DNA of 64,000 nucleotides, taken from assembly GCF_002743375.1 (NCBI RefSeq), contig NZ_PDZC01000011.1:56429-120428 (forward strand). The letters run 5' to 3'. This DNA is from Sporosarcina sp. P34. Its GTDB lineage: Bacteria > Bacillota > Bacilli > Bacillales_A > Planococcaceae. Under the pieces are notes generated by a model that saw only the letters and a list, made by a program, of their open reading frames with translations, did not search any database and was not told the origin of the DNA. This document shows, piece by piece, positions 39,176 through 52,311 of the stretch; positions within the stretch are counted from its first letter, which is position 1, and the number at the start of each line of letters is the position of its first letter. A program made the position numbers and the translations under genes.

Positions 39176-40921
39176 ATGAGTGCTGAAGTACAAGAAAAAC
39201 AGACCGCATCTACGCCAATGGAACAAACGAAGAATAAACTTGCAGATGGTTCTGCAATCTTGATTCAATCTCTTAAAGAACAGAACGTAGAAGTGATCTT
39301 TGGATATCCTGGAGGAGCTGTTCTCCCTATCTATGATGCGCTATATAACGACCCGATTCCACATGTATTAGCACGTCACGAGCAAGGCGCAATCCACGCA
39401 GCAGAAGGATATGCAAGAGTATCTGGCAAAACAGGGGTGGTCATTGCCACGTCTGGTCCTGGTGCAACGAACTTAGTAACGGGAATTACGGATGCTATGA
39501 TGGACTCACTTCCACTAGTAGTTATTACAGGCCAAGTAGCTAGTACTGTTATTGGGTCGGATGCTTTTCAGGAAGCGGATATCATAGGGATTACTCAACC
39601 TATTACAAAACATAATTATCAAGTGCAAAGTGTAGCGGACATTCCACGTATTTTGCGTGAAGCTTTCCATATTGCTTCTACCGGAAGACCGGGACCAGTC
39701 GTCGTTGATGTACCTAAAAATGTCGCAACAGATATATTTGTTCCTGTCGAAAAAGAGAATAAAGAAGTGAATTTACCTGGTTATCAGCCGACTACTACAC
39801 CAAATTATCTGCAAATTCAAAAAGCTTCGAAAGCCATTTCTGGCGCGAAAAAGCCTATGATTCTGGCAGGTGCAGGTGTACTTCATGCAGGCGGTGCGGC
39901 TGAGCTAAAAGAGCTTGTCGAAACACATCGTATCCCAATCGTCAATACATTACTTGGCTTAGGTACAATCCATGGAGATCATGAACTTTTCTACGGAATG
40001 GCTGGAATGCACGGTACAGCAACTGCCAACTACGCACTAAGCGAATGTGATTTATTGCTCAATGTTGGTGCTCGTTTCGATGATCGTTTAACAGGTAACT
40101 TGGATGTATTCTTACCGAATGCACGTGTCATTCACGTCGATATTGACCCTGCGGAAATTGGTAAAAACGTTGTGACTGAAATTCCTATCGTAGCGGATGC
40201 GAAAGAAGCTTTAACAGCATTGCTAAAGGCAGATTTCAAATCTCCGGATACAGTAGAATGGATTGGCTATTTGAATGATTTAGCAGACAAATATCCGCTG
40301 TGGTATGAAACGGATGAGGAAGCTTTATTACCTCAACAAGCACTTGAGATCATACATCGGATTACAAATGGTGATGCAATTGTTACGACGGATGTTGGAC
40401 AGCACCAAATGTGGACTGCTCAATATTATCGTTTCAATAATCCTGATAACTGGGTAACTTCAGGCGGATTGGGAACAATGGGCTTCGGCTTCCCAGCAGC
40501 AATCGGTGCACAACTGGCAAGACCAAAAGATCGTGTAGTTGCGATTGTTGGAGACGCAGGTTTCCAAATGACGGCACAAGAGCTTTCACTTCTTCAAGAG
40601 ATGCGCATTCCCGTTAAAGTGATTATTTTAAATAACGGAGCACTTGGTATGGTACGTCAGTGGCAAGAGACATTCTATGAAGAACGTTACTCACAGTCAC
40701 TTGTCCCTGTACAACCAGACTTTATTAAATTGGCGGAAGCATATGACCTTAAAGGATATCGCATCCACAATTTAGAAGAAGCTGAGAAAGTATTTACAGA
40801 AGCGCTATTATCTGACGAGCCTGTGCTGATCGATTGCCGGGTCAAACAACGTGAAAACGTCTATCCGATGGTTGCGCCAGGTAAAGGATTACAAGACATG
40901 ATTGGAGTGAGTCCTCAGTGA
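39176..40921 (+). CDS. ilvB: Acetolactate synthase large subunit
   Basis: A 581-residue thiamine-diphosphate enzyme that joins pyruvate with pyruvate or 2-ketobutyrate as the first common step to valine, leucine and isoleucine. Visible are [17 protein letters not shown] with the catalytic Glu in [16 protein letters not shown], the FAD-region [16 protein letters not shown] and the diphosphate motif [12 protein letters not shown]...NNGALGM. The ATG at 39176 follows AAGGAGGAGTTCAGT; the frame is open upstream, but that part belongs to the T-box terminator. The small subunit gene overlaps its stop by 4 bases. Confidence 0.96.
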   Translation: MSAEVQEKQTASTPMEQTKNKLADGSAILIQSLKEQNVEVIFGYPGGAVLPIYDALYNDPIPHVLARHEQGAIHAAEGYARVSGKTGVVIATSGPGATNLVTGITDAMMDSLPLVVITGQVASTVIGSDAFQEADIIGITQPITKHNYQVQSVADIPRILREAFHIASTGRPGPVVVDVPKNVATDIFVPVEKENKEVNLPGYQPTTTPNYLQIQKASKAISGAKKPMILAGAGVLHAGGAAELKELVETHRIPIVNTLLGLGTIHGDHELFYGMAGMHGTATANYALSECDLLLNVGARFDDRLTGNLDVFLPNARVIHVDIDPAEIGKNVVTEIPIVADAKEALTALLKADFKSPDTVEWIGYLNDLADKYPLWYETDEEALLPQQALEIIHRITNGDAIVTTDVGQHQMWTAQYYRFNNPDNWVTSGGLGTMGFGFPAAIGAQLARPKDRVVAIVGDAGFQMTAQELSLLQEMRIPVKVIILNNGALGMVRQWQETFYEERYSQSLVPVQPDFIKLAEAYDLKGYRIHNLEEAEKVFTEALLSDEPVLIDCRVKQRENVYPMVAPGKGLQDMIGVSPQ

Positions 40922-41436
40922 AACGAATTATTACAGTAACAGTAATTAATCAGAGCGGTGTATTAAACCGTGTAACGGGACTGCTTATGAAGCGTCAATT
41001 CAATATCGAAAGCATTACCGTTGGTGCTACGGAACAGCCGAATAGATCCAAGATGACATTCCAAGTTCACGTAGAAGATGAAAACAAAATTGAACAACTT
41101 GTAAAACAGCTGCAAAAGCAGATTGATGTTATTACAGTGAAAGATATAACAGACAAAGCAATCGTGTTACGTGAGTTAGCGCTAGTAAAGGTAATCTCAC
41201 CACCACAGATTCGCTCTGAAATGAATAGTATTGTGGAACCTTTCCGTCCGACTATAGTCGATTCCGGAAAGAATGTAGTAACGTACCAAGTAACGGGTGA
41301 CCCAGATAAAATCGAAGCATTTATCGATTTGCTGAAACCATATGGCATCAAAGAATTAACACGAACTGGCGCAACCGGCTTTGCCCGCGATATGCAAAAA
41401 GTTCAAGCACCACAGCTGTCGATTTTAAAACAATAA
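40918..41436 (+). CDS. ilvN: Acetolactate synthase small (regulatory) subunit
   Basis: A 172-residue regulatory subunit. The N-terminal ACT domain ([32 protein letters not shown]) binds valine or another branched-chain amino acid for feedback inhibition, and the C-terminal half is the ALS_ss_C domain. The GTG start overlaps the ilvB stop (GTGA), so translation is coupled and the two subunits are made in step. The length is normal for the Gram-positive form. It is also called ilvH. Confidence 0.95.
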   Translation: MKRIITVTVINQSGVLNRVTGLLMKRQFNIESITVGATEQPNRSKMTFQVHVEDENKIEQLVKQLQKQIDVITVKDITDKAIVLRELALVKVISPPQIRSEMNSIVEPFRPTIVDSGKNVVTYQVTGDPDKIEAFIDLLKPYGIKELTRTGATGFARDMQKVQAPQLSILKQ

Positions 41437-41449
41437 CACACACACTTAG

Positions 41450-44024
<2,575 letters not shown>

Positions 44025-44092
44025 GTAACATAGATCAAAGGGATAGAGTATTCGATCGAGTGATACGAGATTGATCAAGGAGGAGAAGTTCT

Positions 44093-45193
44093 ATGGAAAA
44101 GAAAGTAGCAGTATTACCCGGAGACGGCATAGGCCCCGAGGTAGTAGCAGAGGCAGTTAGAGTATTGGAAGTGATCGGCAGACGTTTTAACCATACATTC
44201 CATACAGAATATGGACTAATTGGTGGAGCGGCGATTGATGAAAAGAATAATCCACTTCCTAAAGAGACAATTGAGTTATGTGAGTCAAGCGACGCCATTC
44301 TTCTAGGAGCAGTGGGTGGTCCTAAATGGGATCAAAATCCATCTGAATTACGACCGGAAAAAGGGTTGCTTGCGATACGTAAACATTTCGATCTATTTGC
44401 AAACCTTCGTCCTGTTGCAGCTGTGCCTTCTTTGATCCAAGCTTCTCCTTTAAAAGAAGACATCGTCAAAGAAGTCGATATGATGATTGTTCGCGAATTA
44501 ACTGGAGGTTTATACTTCGGTAAACCGAGCCGTCATACAGATCAGTCAGCCGTTGACACACTTGTATATACACGTGAAGAAATCGAACGTATTGTCGACA
44601 AAGGTTTCGAGTTGGCTCGCCTACGTAGAGGCAAAGTAACTTCTGTGGACAAAGCGAATGTACTCGAATCCAGTAAGCTTTGGAGAAAGATAGTAGAAGA
44701 GAAAAAAGCGCAGTATCCAGATGTGGAAGTAGAGCATCAGCTAGTGGATTCCGCAGCAATGAAATTAATTACAAATCCTGCACATTTCGATGTAATCGTT
44801 ACAGAAAATATGTTTGGAGATATTTTGAGTGATGAAGCGTCTGTAATTACGGGCTCACTTGGATTACTACCTTCAGCGAGTGTCCGTTCAGATGGTTTAG
44901 GTTTATACGAACCCGTACACGGTTCGGCACCGGATGTAGCAGGGCAAGGGGTAGCAAATCCAGCAGCAACTATTCTTTCCGTTGCTATGATGCTGAAGTA
45001 TTCATTTGGATTAGAAACTGAGGCAGCAGCAATTGAGAAAGCAGTGAATACAGTATTTGAAGAGGGTCATTTTACAGCAGACTTAGCTGGCAAAGACCAA
45101 CGTTCATTAACGACTAAAGAATGGACAGATAAGATTGTAGATGAATTGGATCTTCAGTTCGTTTCGAATAGTATCATGTATTCGTATATTTAA
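44093..45193 (+). CDS. leuB: 3-Isopropylmalate dehydrogenase
   Basis: A 366-residue NAD-dependent enzyme that oxidises and decarboxylates 3-isopropylmalate. Signatures are VAVLPGDGIGPEVVAEAVRVL, the substrate arginines in LRPEKGLLAIRKHFDLFANLRP, VRELTGGLYFG and NMFGDILSDEASVITGSLGLLPSAS, followed by PVHGSAPDVAGQGVANPAA. The ATG follows AAGGAGGAGAAGTTCT. The C-terminal tail (FVSNSIMYSYI) is unlike most family members, which end soon after the last helix; it may be a harmless extension. Confidence 0.95.
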   Translation: MEKKVAVLPGDGIGPEVVAEAVRVLEVIGRRFNHTFHTEYGLIGGAAIDEKNNPLPKETIELCESSDAILLGAVGGPKWDQNPSELRPEKGLLAIRKHFDLFANLRPVAAVPSLIQASPLKEDIVKEVDMMIVRELTGGLYFGKPSRHTDQSAVDTLVYTREEIERIVDKGFELARLRRGKVTSVDKANVLESSKLWRKIVEEKKAQYPDVEVEHQLVDSAAMKLITNPAHFDVIVTENMFGDILSDEASVITGSLGLLPSASVRSDGLGLYEPVHGSAPDVAGQGVANPAATILSVAMMLKYSFGLETEAAAIEKAVNTVFEEGHFTADLAGKDQRSLTTKEWTDKIVDELDLQFVSNSIMYSYI

Positions 45194-45337
45194 AAAAATA
45201 CTGCTGTCTTCGTCTCGACATGCACATGAGGGCATACCGAAACTGGTGCGCCCTTTATGTGTAGCTGGAGAAAAGACTGACGGGTTGAATAAGATGCCGC
45301 ACATTATTATGGTAATGGCTTGGAAGGGGAAACAATT

Positions 45338-46750
45338 ATGGCTAAAACAATTATTGAGAAAATATGGGATGAGCATATTGTGTACGAGGAAGAGGGAAAG
45401 CCTGACCTATTGTATATTGATCTTCATTTGATTCATGAGGTGACATCACCACAGGCGTTTGAAGGTTTACGTCTAGCAAACCGTAAAGTGCGTCGTCCGG
45501 ATCTATGCTTTGCCACTATGGATCATAACGTCCCGACAAAGAACTTACCGGTAATCAATGACCCGATTGCCAAAAAACAAATCACGACACTTGAGAAAAA
45601 CTGTAAAGAGTTTGGTATTCAATTAGCAGATATGCAACATCCTGACCAAGGTATTGTGCACATTATCGGTCCTGAGCTAGGGTTGACACAACCAGGAAAG
45701 ACTATTGTTTGTGGTGATAGCCATACATCAACACACGGTGCGTTCGGAGCGATCGCGTTCGGTATTGGGACAAGTGAAGTAGAACACGTACTATCTACAC
45801 AAACATTATGGCAAAGTAAACCGAAGACGATGGAGATTCGTGTGACAGGAAAAATTGGCTTTGGTGTAACAGCTAAAGATATCATTCTTGCGATCATTTC
45901 AAAGTTTGGAATTGGCGTGGGTACTGGACATATTGTCGAGTATACAGGTGAAGCAATTCGTGGACTTACAATGGAAGAACGTATGACCATTTGTAATATG
46001 TCAATAGAAGCGGGAGCAAAAGCAGGTTTAATTGGTCCGGACGAAACGACAATCAATTATTTACGTGGTCGTCGATATGCACCACAAGGCGAAGAATTCG
46101 AAGCAGCAGCTGAGCGTTGGCTTGCATTGAATACGGATGAAGATGCAGAATATGATCAAGTGCTTGAAATTGATGCCGATGAAATCGAACCATTTGTTAC
46201 GTGGGGAACGAACCCTTCGATGGGATCTGGAATTTCGGCTAACATTCCAACTTCTGCAGACTATGTATCGGAAACAGAAAAGTCCGCACTTCGTTCTGCA
46301 CTGGAATATATGGGACTTGAAGAAGGAATGGCATTAACTGATATTGAAATTCAGCACGCATTCATCGGTTCATGTACAAATGCCCGTCTTAGCGATTTAG
46401 AAGCGGCGGCAAAAGTGGTAAAAGGTAAACATGTTCATCCAACTGTCACTGCAATTGTCGTACCTGGTTCACGTACAGTGAAAAAACAGGCGGAAGAGAT
46501 CGGGCTTGATAAGATCTTCACAGATGCAGGTTTTGAATGGAGAGAGTCGGGATGCAGTATGTGCTTAGCTATGAATGATGATGTAGTACCAGCTGGCGAG
46601 CGTTGTGCTTCTACATCCAACCGGAACTTTGAAGGACGCCAAGGTGCAGGCTCACGCACACATCTAGTCAGCCCATCCATGGCTGCAGCGGCTGCTCTAC
46701 ACGGACATTTCGTAGATGTTCGTAAAATTGAAGCAGCTGTGCAAATTTGA
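45338..46750 (+). CDS. leuC: 3-Isopropylmalate dehydratase large subunit
   Basis: A 470-residue subunit with the 4Fe-4S aconitase fold. Cluster cysteines are seen in [16 protein letters not shown] and GCSMCLAMN; substrate-binding motifs are [20 protein letters not shown] [21 protein letters not shown] and [19 protein letters not shown]. The ATG at 45338 follows GGAAGGGGAAACAATT; a start at 45320 is possible but has no site. A 144-base gap separates it from leuB and holds a hairpin (AGGGC...GCCCT, 45229-45254) without a T run. Confidence 0.96.
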   Translation: MAKTIIEKIWDEHIVYEEEGKPDLLYIDLHLIHEVTSPQAFEGLRLANRKVRRPDLCFATMDHNVPTKNLPVINDPIAKKQITTLEKNCKEFGIQLADMQHPDQGIVHIIGPELGLTQPGKTIVCGDSHTSTHGAFGAIAFGIGTSEVEHVLSTQTLWQSKPKTMEIRVTGKIGFGVTAKDIILAIISKFGIGVGTGHIVEYTGEAIRGLTMEERMTICNMSIEAGAKAGLIGPDETTINYLRGRRYAPQGEEFEAAAERWLALNTDEDAEYDQVLEIDADEIEPFVTWGTNPSMGSGISANIPTSADYVSETEKSALRSALEYMGLEEGMALTDIEIQHAFIGSCTNARLSDLEAAAKVVKGKHVHPTVTAIVVPGSRTVKKQAEEIGLDKIFTDAGFEWRESGCSMCLAMNDDVVPAGERCASTSNRNFEGRQGAGSRTHLVSPSMAAAAALHGHFVDVRKIEAAVQI

Positions 46751-46763
46751 GGAGGGTATTCAG

Positions 46764-47348
46764 ATGGAACCAATTAATAAAATTGAGAGTGTACTCACTC
46801 CTTTAGATAAAAACAACGTAGATACAGATCAGATCATATCCAAGGAATTTTTGAAACGTATTGAGCGGACTGGATTCGGTGAATATTTATTCTATCACTG
46901 GCGTTACAATGCAGATGGTACAAAAAATGAAGAGTTCGTGTTAAATGACCCTCGATACGATGGTTCAACTATCTTGGTTGCACATGATAACTTCGGTTGT
47001 GGATCATCTCGTGAACACGCACCTTGGGCCATTTTGGATTATGGATTCCGTGTAGTCATTGCCCCGAGCTTTGCAGATATATTCTACAGTAATTGCTTCA
47101 AAAACGGTATTTTACCGATTAGGTTATCTGTTGCGGAAATTGATGAATTTCTACAAAAAGGGAAAGAAGCCCCGTATACATTAACAGTTAGTCTTGAAGA
47201 TCAGACTGTAACGGGAGAAGACGGTTCGGTGTATAGCTTTGACATTGATCCGTATTCAAAAAAGATGTTGTTGAACGGTTGGGATGAAATTTCTCTGACC
47301 TTCCAATATGAAGACAAGATTACAGAGTACGAACAAAAGCATGCATAA
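46764..47348 (+). CDS. leuD: 3-Isopropylmalate dehydratase small subunit
   Basis: A 194-residue swivelling domain that completes the LeuCD isomerase. Signatures are NNVDTDQIISKEFLKRI, ILVAHDNFGCGSSREHAPWA and FADIFYSNCFKNGILPI. The ATG at 46764 follows GAGGAGGGTATTCAG, 13 bases after leuC. It is the last gene of the ilv-leu cluster and is followed by a terminator. ilvA and ilvE are not in the window. Confidence 0.96.
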   Translation: MEPINKIESVLTPLDKNNVDTDQIISKEFLKRIERTGFGEYLFYHWRYNADGTKNEEFVLNDPRYDGSTILVAHDNFGCGSSREHAPWAILDYGFRVVIAPSFADIFYSNCFKNGILPIRLSVAEIDEFLQKGKEAPYTLTVSLEDQTVTGEDGSVYSFDIDPYSKKMLLNGWDEISLTFQYEDKITEYEQKHA

Positions 47349-47352
47349 CTCC

Positions 47353-47389
47353 AAACAGTTCATCGCTTACTTAGCATGAACTGTTTTTT
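47353..47389 (+). terminator. Terminator of the ilv-leu cluster
   Basis: An 11-bp perfect stem (AAACAGTTCAT) with a 12-base loop and six T residues. Confidence 0.9.
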
Positions 47390-47628
47390 CATGTACATAG
47401 AAATAGTAAAAGTAAAGTGTGAAACGTTGAAACTATTTTTGTTTTACTGCGTCTGTACGGTGGCAGTTTGCAGAATGCAGAAGTAGTTCTGTACGTAGTA
47501 TGGCTTTACAGTATGGAAGGTTCTTCCTTTGCGATGAAAGTCCAAATGAGTGGATTGATATGCTATAATTGTCGAAGGAAACTGCATACTAAAACTAATG
47601 ATTTTAAAGACGGGGGTTGATTTTAAAG

Positions 47629-49896
47629 ATGTTCAGCGCATCAAAGAACAGTACATACGCTATTTTCCATTCTTTACTTATCGCAATGTTCGTATTCTTC
47701 ATTGTACTACCAATACATGCGCAAGCAGAAACGGTAAACCAGCGTTTCACCGATGTAAGCAATGAATATTGGGCAAAAGATGAAGTAACACAGCTCGTGG
47801 AAGAAGGAATCATTAACGGTTATCAAGATCTACAATACCGTCCAGGTGTCAGCATCAAACGTGGGCAAGCGGCAAACTTACTGACCGCAGCACTGCAATT
47901 ACCTGAAGCTCCTTATCAGCCGATATTCAAAGATGTCAGCGCCAAGTCATCTAACTTACGCGGCGCAATGTCAACGTATCAAGAAGGAATATTTAGAGGG
48001 AAGCCCGATGGTAACTTCGGTGTAAGTGATGAATTAACACGTGAACAGATGGCAAGTGTGTTGGTTCATGCATTTAAATTAAAAGATACGGGTGAAAAAG
48101 TACATTTTACTGATGAACATAAAATTAGTGAATCCCACAGATATGGCGTAAAGGTACTTATGCAACACGGCATTACAACGGGTAAAGAAGACGGATCCTT
48201 TGCACCGAAACTTTCCGTTAACCGTGGTTCATTCGCTGTATTTCTACATAGAGCAATGATTCAGGCAGGAATGCTCGAAAAAAAGCAACCGATTGTTTTC
48301 AATAAAACACAAACTATGGGGAAATATGAACCTATTCGTTATGAGCAATTTATTGCAGAAGTACCCATGACACAAGAAGGTAAGACGTACTTGCGTTCAA
48401 ATCATTTCTTGTCTTTATCAGCTAAACGAGTAAAAGCACACGGACATGCAACCGATCATATTTATGTCTATGGCGTCAGTGAAAGAAAGAGTACGAGAGT
48501 CACTGTAACCAAGCGCGAATTGCCAAACGGTGATTACTTTACATTCGTAGAGTTGAGAAACCCTGACCGTCTGCCGATTCGTGTGGACTTGGTACGAATT
48601 GATGGGGATATTAAAACGAATACAATGGAACGTTTCGACAAATTCCCAATGAAAAAAGACGTGGATGAGACATTCGGATTCGATATTGCCACTTCGCCAG
48701 TTGGTGTCCTAGAAACGATTTCACAACAAGGTACTGGACAGCAAATGATATCAAAAACCTACCGTTCGCGTGAGCTGGAGTTAAAGTACCGTAATGGTGC
48801 GGTCAGCCGAACGCGAGAACTACAAGAAGAGAAAGAATCGTACAGTAATATTCTAATGGGCGATACTCGTGTATCAGTGTATGAGTTAAACTCTAGAGGA
48901 TACGATGTAGTGGATCAATGGTATCTTGCATCCAATAAAAAACTCTTTTCGTCAAAAGAAAGATTGGATTCATGGCTTCGGGAGTCCATTACTAACTATA
49001 AAAAGCGCAATAAATGGTATACAGCAGAAGGGCCATACAATAAGATGGCGACAACTATCGAACCTATGCCTGCTTCGGGGCGTGGATATGGTCGTAATTT
49101 ACTTTTAGTAAAAGAAGATCGTGTCATGTTATTGTATAATCAAACGAAAGAACGCTATTATGAAGATATTTTGCATAACTCCTTTACAAACCTAGCTGTC
49201 TTCAGAGGAAGTAAGCCTTATTGGGAAACTGAAGTGACTAGTACGTATTTGACGCATTTATATAACTTCACAGCACCATTCGTCGATACACGCTTCAATG
49301 AACAGATTGCATTATTCCTTTACAATGGAGGAAAAGCATTCAATCATAAAGACTACAATGAAGGTTTGCGAAACTATGCGAACTTGCTTGTACAGCAACA
49401 TAGAAAAGGGAACGTAAACTTCTTGTCTCCTACTGCATATTATATTCCCGACTACTTCCCGGCGAAATCTCAAGTGAAGACGCATACGTCAATGAACCAT
49501 TTACTTGGCGGCATGAACATTCTCTTGCTTGCGTTCCAAGAGTTTAATGATCCAGTCTATTTGGAAAATGCTAGTGCTATTGAAAAGGCAATACGTTTCG
49601 AAGAAAAGAACTGGACTCGTTCAAATGGAGACATTTGGTACAAACGTGCACCAAATGGTCAATTTTCAGGTACAGATTATGTTCATCTGACGTTAGAAGA
49701 CTTGATTCATTCTTATGAAAAGTGGTCACAAATCGATCAGTCGAAAGCTAAAGTATTTGAGCGGATGATTAAATCGAAGGCGGGTTATTTAAACAGTACG
49801 AAAAAAGGTTACACAACCAAGATCAAAGAAGGTCTGAAGCGTATCAATATGTCTAACTTATTGCCAGCAGGTAAAGAGTATACAGACGCATTATAA
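47629..49896 (+). CDS. SLH-anchored protein with a large unknown C-terminal region
   Basis: A 755-residue exported protein. A signal peptide (ending IHAQAE) is followed by three SLH domains to about residue 200: RFTDVSNEYWAKDEVTQLVEEG, IFKDVSAKSSNLRGAMSTYQEG and HFTDEHKISESHRYGVKVL. Residues 225-480 are mostly beta with no recognised domain. The last 280 residues are helical, Tyr/Asn/Trp-rich (TAYYIPDYFPAKSQVKTHTSMNH is split here: YIPDYF, then TSMNHLLGGMNILLLAF), which recalls the alpha/alpha barrels of glycan-acting enzymes such as glucuronyl C5-epimerase; that link is weak. The ATG at 47629 has GGGGG 13 bases upstream; TTG at 47617 abuts that site. A 12-bp direct repeat (47599-47610 and 47618-47629) spans the start region. 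Confidence 0.82.
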   Translation: MFSASKNSTYAIFHSLLIAMFVFFIVLPIHAQAETVNQRFTDVSNEYWAKDEVTQLVEEGIINGYQDLQYRPGVSIKRGQAANLLTAALQLPEAPYQPIFKDVSAKSSNLRGAMSTYQEGIFRGKPDGNFGVSDELTREQMASVLVHAFKLKDTGEKVHFTDEHKISESHRYGVKVLMQHGITTGKEDGSFAPKLSVNRGSFAVFLHRAMIQAGMLEKKQPIVFNKTQTMGKYEPIRYEQFIAEVPMTQEGKTYLRSNHFLSLSAKRVKAHGHATDHIYVYGVSERKSTRVTVTKRELPNGDYFTFVELRNPDRLPIRVDLVRIDGDIKTNTMERFDKFPMKKDVDETFGFDIATSPVGVLETISQQGTGQQMISKTYRSRELELKYRNGAVSRTRELQEEKESYSNILMGDTRVSVYELNSRGYDVVDQWYLASNKKLFSSKERLDSWLRESITNYKKRNKWYTAEGPYNKMATTIEPMPASGRGYGRNLLLVKEDRVMLLYNQTKERYYEDILHNSFTNLAVFRGSKPYWETEVTSTYLTHLYNFTAPFVDTRFNEQIALFLYNGGKAFNHKDYNEGLRNYANLLVQQHRKGNVNFLSPTAYYIPDYFPAKSQVKTHTSMNHLLGGMNILLLAFQEFNDPVYLENASAIEKAIRFEEKNWTRSNGDIWYKRAPNGQFSGTDYVHLTLEDLIHSYEKWSQIDQSKAKVFERMIKSKAGYLNSTKKGYTTKIKEGLKRINMSNLLPAGKEYTDAL

Positions 49897-49901
49897 TAAT
49901 G

Positions 49902-49943
49902 AAACCACCATCTCCGTTCGTCAAGGAGGTGGTGGTTTGTTGT
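49902..49943 (+). terminator. Terminator after the SLH gene (twin of 50236-50273)
   Basis: AAACCACCATCTCC pairs with GGAGGTGGTGGTTT (one G-U pair), with a T-rich tail. The same arms occur again 335 bases downstream. Confidence 0.85.
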
Positions 49944-49957
49944 TTGCAAGGGGATAA

Positions 49958-50140
49958 GCTTTAGATGGAGCGGGGTTAATCCTACTTGAGAAGATGAATA
50001 GAGCGGTTACTAACGGGCATAGAGCGCTTGCCCGGGGGGATAGAGCGATTAACTAGTTTGATAGAGCGCTTTCGGGGGATCATAGAGCACTTCTGAAGGA
50101 TTTATGAGCGGATATCGTGGAACTATGAGCGTTTTCTCTT
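49958..50140. repeat. Seven spaced GAGCG repeats between twin terminators
   Basis: ATAGAGCG (or ATGAGCG in the last two copies, one copy GAGCA) recurs seven times about every 20-27 bases, with variable spacers, in a 390-bp gap without a gene. The same GAGCG core, in the opposite orientation, builds the 42-bp repeat island at 54142-54495. Nothing else was seen in the gap apart from the two terminators. Confidence 0.7.
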
Positions 50141-50235
50141 AAGGAAATGACACTATATTGATTATAAGTGGAAGGCGAATGCCGATCGATCAGCGTGTGC
50201 CCTAACATGCATCTGACTTCTGAATTCATTCATAC

Positions 50236-50273
50236 TAAAAACCACCATCTCCTAAGCTGGAGGTGGTGGTTTC
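50236..50273 (-). terminator. Terminator of the SLH glucosaminidase gene
   Basis: The arms AAACCACCATCTCC/GGAGGTGGTGGTTT repeat those of the hairpin at 49902. On the minus strand a TTTTTAG tail follows the stem, directly after the stop codon of the minus-strand gene. Confidence 0.85.
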
Positions 50274-50286
50274 TCTGTCTATCTAG

Positions 50287-52311
50287 TTAATTAACAAGCG
50301 TGACTAGATCGGAGGGGATCCAGCCGTATGGTTCGTTGATTGGTTGCGTTCCTGGATTGATATCCATACGCACCTTGTACCAAACAAAGCCATCTGCGCC
50401 TGTTGTACGATCCGCGACAATTAGTGGATAGCCGAATGCTGCCAGACTGCCTGGATGCTTAGGCTTGTAGGAGAATAGAATGTTATTTCTATTTACCGCC
50501 TCAGGGCTTGTCCGGATATTCACCGCTGTATTGCCTGTATAGGAAATCACGGCTAATTGCGCTTGGTTTGCGTCTTTCTTACCGAGGAACTGATCGATCC
50601 GCCACATATGGCCCGCAATCTTACTTCCCCAGAAAGGATCGGATGCATACTTCATATTGAAGCCGACAGCTTTATTTCCTGGAGCCGCGCCATTGGCATA
50701 CGCACCGAGTGGGTTCGCATAGTTTAAGTTGATATAGCGAGTGATGAATGCATCAACACTTCTCGTAGGATTACCATAGACTTCACCTTTATCTGGTGAA
50801 GAGTCGAATACGCGGATACCGAAAATGTTGTTTTTCTGCTGTGCATTGCCACTCATTCCGTAATCACTCTCGTGTATAGCTGTTGCTAAGATGAACATCG
50901 CATTCACATTATGCTGTTTCTCCATTTGTTTCACATACGTACCAAGTCCGATTAATTTCGACTTGGTTGTAGCATTTTTATAGCGTGCAATACCTGTATT
51001 TTGTCTCGCTTGTAATGCATTAGAAATAAAACGATCCAGTTCCTGTCCGGTGTAAGTAGAAGGCTGGCGCACTGATTGGAATTGGAAATACGGATAATAG
51101 GTAATCGTTGTTGTACCATTCAATTCCTTAAAGTGAACCCCATCGTTACTTGTATAGGTCTGTCCTTTTTTCATTGCAGGAGAAGCTGGACCTACTGTAT
51201 ACTCTGCGTAACTACCTTTATATTGCTTCGTCTTGGCATCGTATGTACGATAATATGGTTGGTGAATGAGTAAGCCGTCACTGCTTACTTTATACTGGCT
51301 TGCACCTTTAGATAATAGTGAAGGGACTAGATCGACTTCCTCGTGTTTTGCATAGTAAGTATAGCCACCAATGTCCACTACAACGCGTTCTGCGCTACTG
51401 CCAACATAGTCCAGTTCATATCCTTTCTGAACATATGTCACTTCGTTTTTTAATGCCGGGTCGCTGTATAGTGACGTATACTGCTTTGGATTTTCTGAAG
51501 CAAACGCCTGACCTGACTTCATTTTGATGATGGTATTATTAACGGAAATTGTCTGAATGATGGAAGAAGCATTATAGGCAGCCAAAGCGTCTTCAAATGT
51601 GATATATGACGCGTTTGTTACATTTAGCTGACTGTTGGAAATCGAACTGACTTTATGGACTTTAGGATTTTCCGTGCCGCCAACATTTGTAGGGGGACGG
51701 GTATTACCTTTTCCGTCAGCGACTGCGAACATACGGTATAAAAATGCCGAAGCATGAGCAATCGTAGCGTTACTTGTCGGTTTGAAATACCCTTGATCTC
51801 CACGTATGATGTTCAATGAAGAAGCCGCGGATACAGCTGGGATAAAGTTCGATGAGATTTTCTTGCTATCCTTAAATTGGACAGTAGGTGAATTGACAGG
51901 GATATCAAGGAAGCGGAATGCTTTAAAAATCATTCCCGCCATTTGCTGTCGGGTAATCTGCTGATTCGCCTTGAATGTACCATCGGGATATCCCGCCAAA
52001 ATTCCGGCGCCAGCAGCGTTTTGAATTTCAATTGTGCGGGAATGATTTGCCTGTAAATCCCTAAAGGTATATCTTGTCGAAGCAGGTAATTCGAGTGAAC
52101 GGGCCAAATATGAAGCAAATTCTCCTCGTGTAACTGCACGATTCGGATAAACATTCCCTTTTGCGTCCTTTTGGATCACACCTTTATCTATCCAAAATGT
52201 CAGCTCTTGTTGCATTTGATGACCAGTGAAATCATTTGCACTTGCCACCGGTGTAAAGATAGGAGAAGCAACCAAAAGCAAAAGTGTCAGTAATGTAATC
52301 AAACGTTTCAA
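50287..52311 (-). CDS. SLH-anchored endo-beta-N-acetylglucosaminidase
   Basis: A 674-residue exported wall hydrolase. A signal peptide ends near PVASAND. Three SLH domains cover about residues 30-205 (GVIQKDAKGNVYPNRAVTRGE, GILAGYPDGTFKANQQITRQQ and LNIIRGDQGYFKPTSNATIAH). A linker region with SH3-like strands leads to a glucosaminidase domain (about 430-580) with the catalytic Glu in FILATAIHESDYGMSGNA and NIFGIRVFD, like LytG/LytD-type enzymes. The C-terminus is an SH3-like module (NTAVNIRTSP, VWYKVRMD, YGWIPSDLV). It should cut glycan strands while being held to the wall by the SLH domains. The ATG has AGGAGG 9-10 bases upstream. Confidence 0.9.
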   Translation of the reverse strand: MKRLITLLTLLLLVASPIFTPVASANDFTGHQMQQELTFWIDKGVIQKDAKGNVYPNRAVTRGEFASYLARSLELPASTRYTFRDLQANHSRTIEIQNAAGAGILAGYPDGTFKANQQITRQQMAGMIFKAFRFLDIPVNSPTVQFKDSKKISSNFIPAVSAASSLNIIRGDQGYFKPTSNATIAHASAFLYRMFAVADGKGNTRPPTNVGGTENPKVHKVSSISNSQLNVTNASYITFEDALAAYNASSIIQTISVNNTIIKMKSGQAFASENPKQYTSLYSDPALKNEVTYVQKGYELDYVGSSAERVVVDIGGYTYYAKHEEVDLVPSLLSKGASQYKVSSDGLLIHQPYYRTYDAKTKQYKGSYAEYTVGPASPAMKKGQTYTSNDGVHFKELNGTTTITYYPYFQFQSVRQPSTYTGQELDRFISNALQARQNTGIARYKNATTKSKLIGLGTYVKQMEKQHNVNAMFILATAIHESDYGMSGNAQQKNNIFGIRVFDSSPDKGEVYGNPTRSVDAFITRYINLNYANPLGAYANGAAPGNKAVGFNMKYASDPFWGSKIAGHMWRIDQFLGKKDANQAQLAVISYTGNTAVNIRTSPEAVNRNNILFSYKPKHPGSLAAFGYPLIVADRTTGADGFVWYKVRMDINPGTQPINEPYGWIPSDLVTLVN

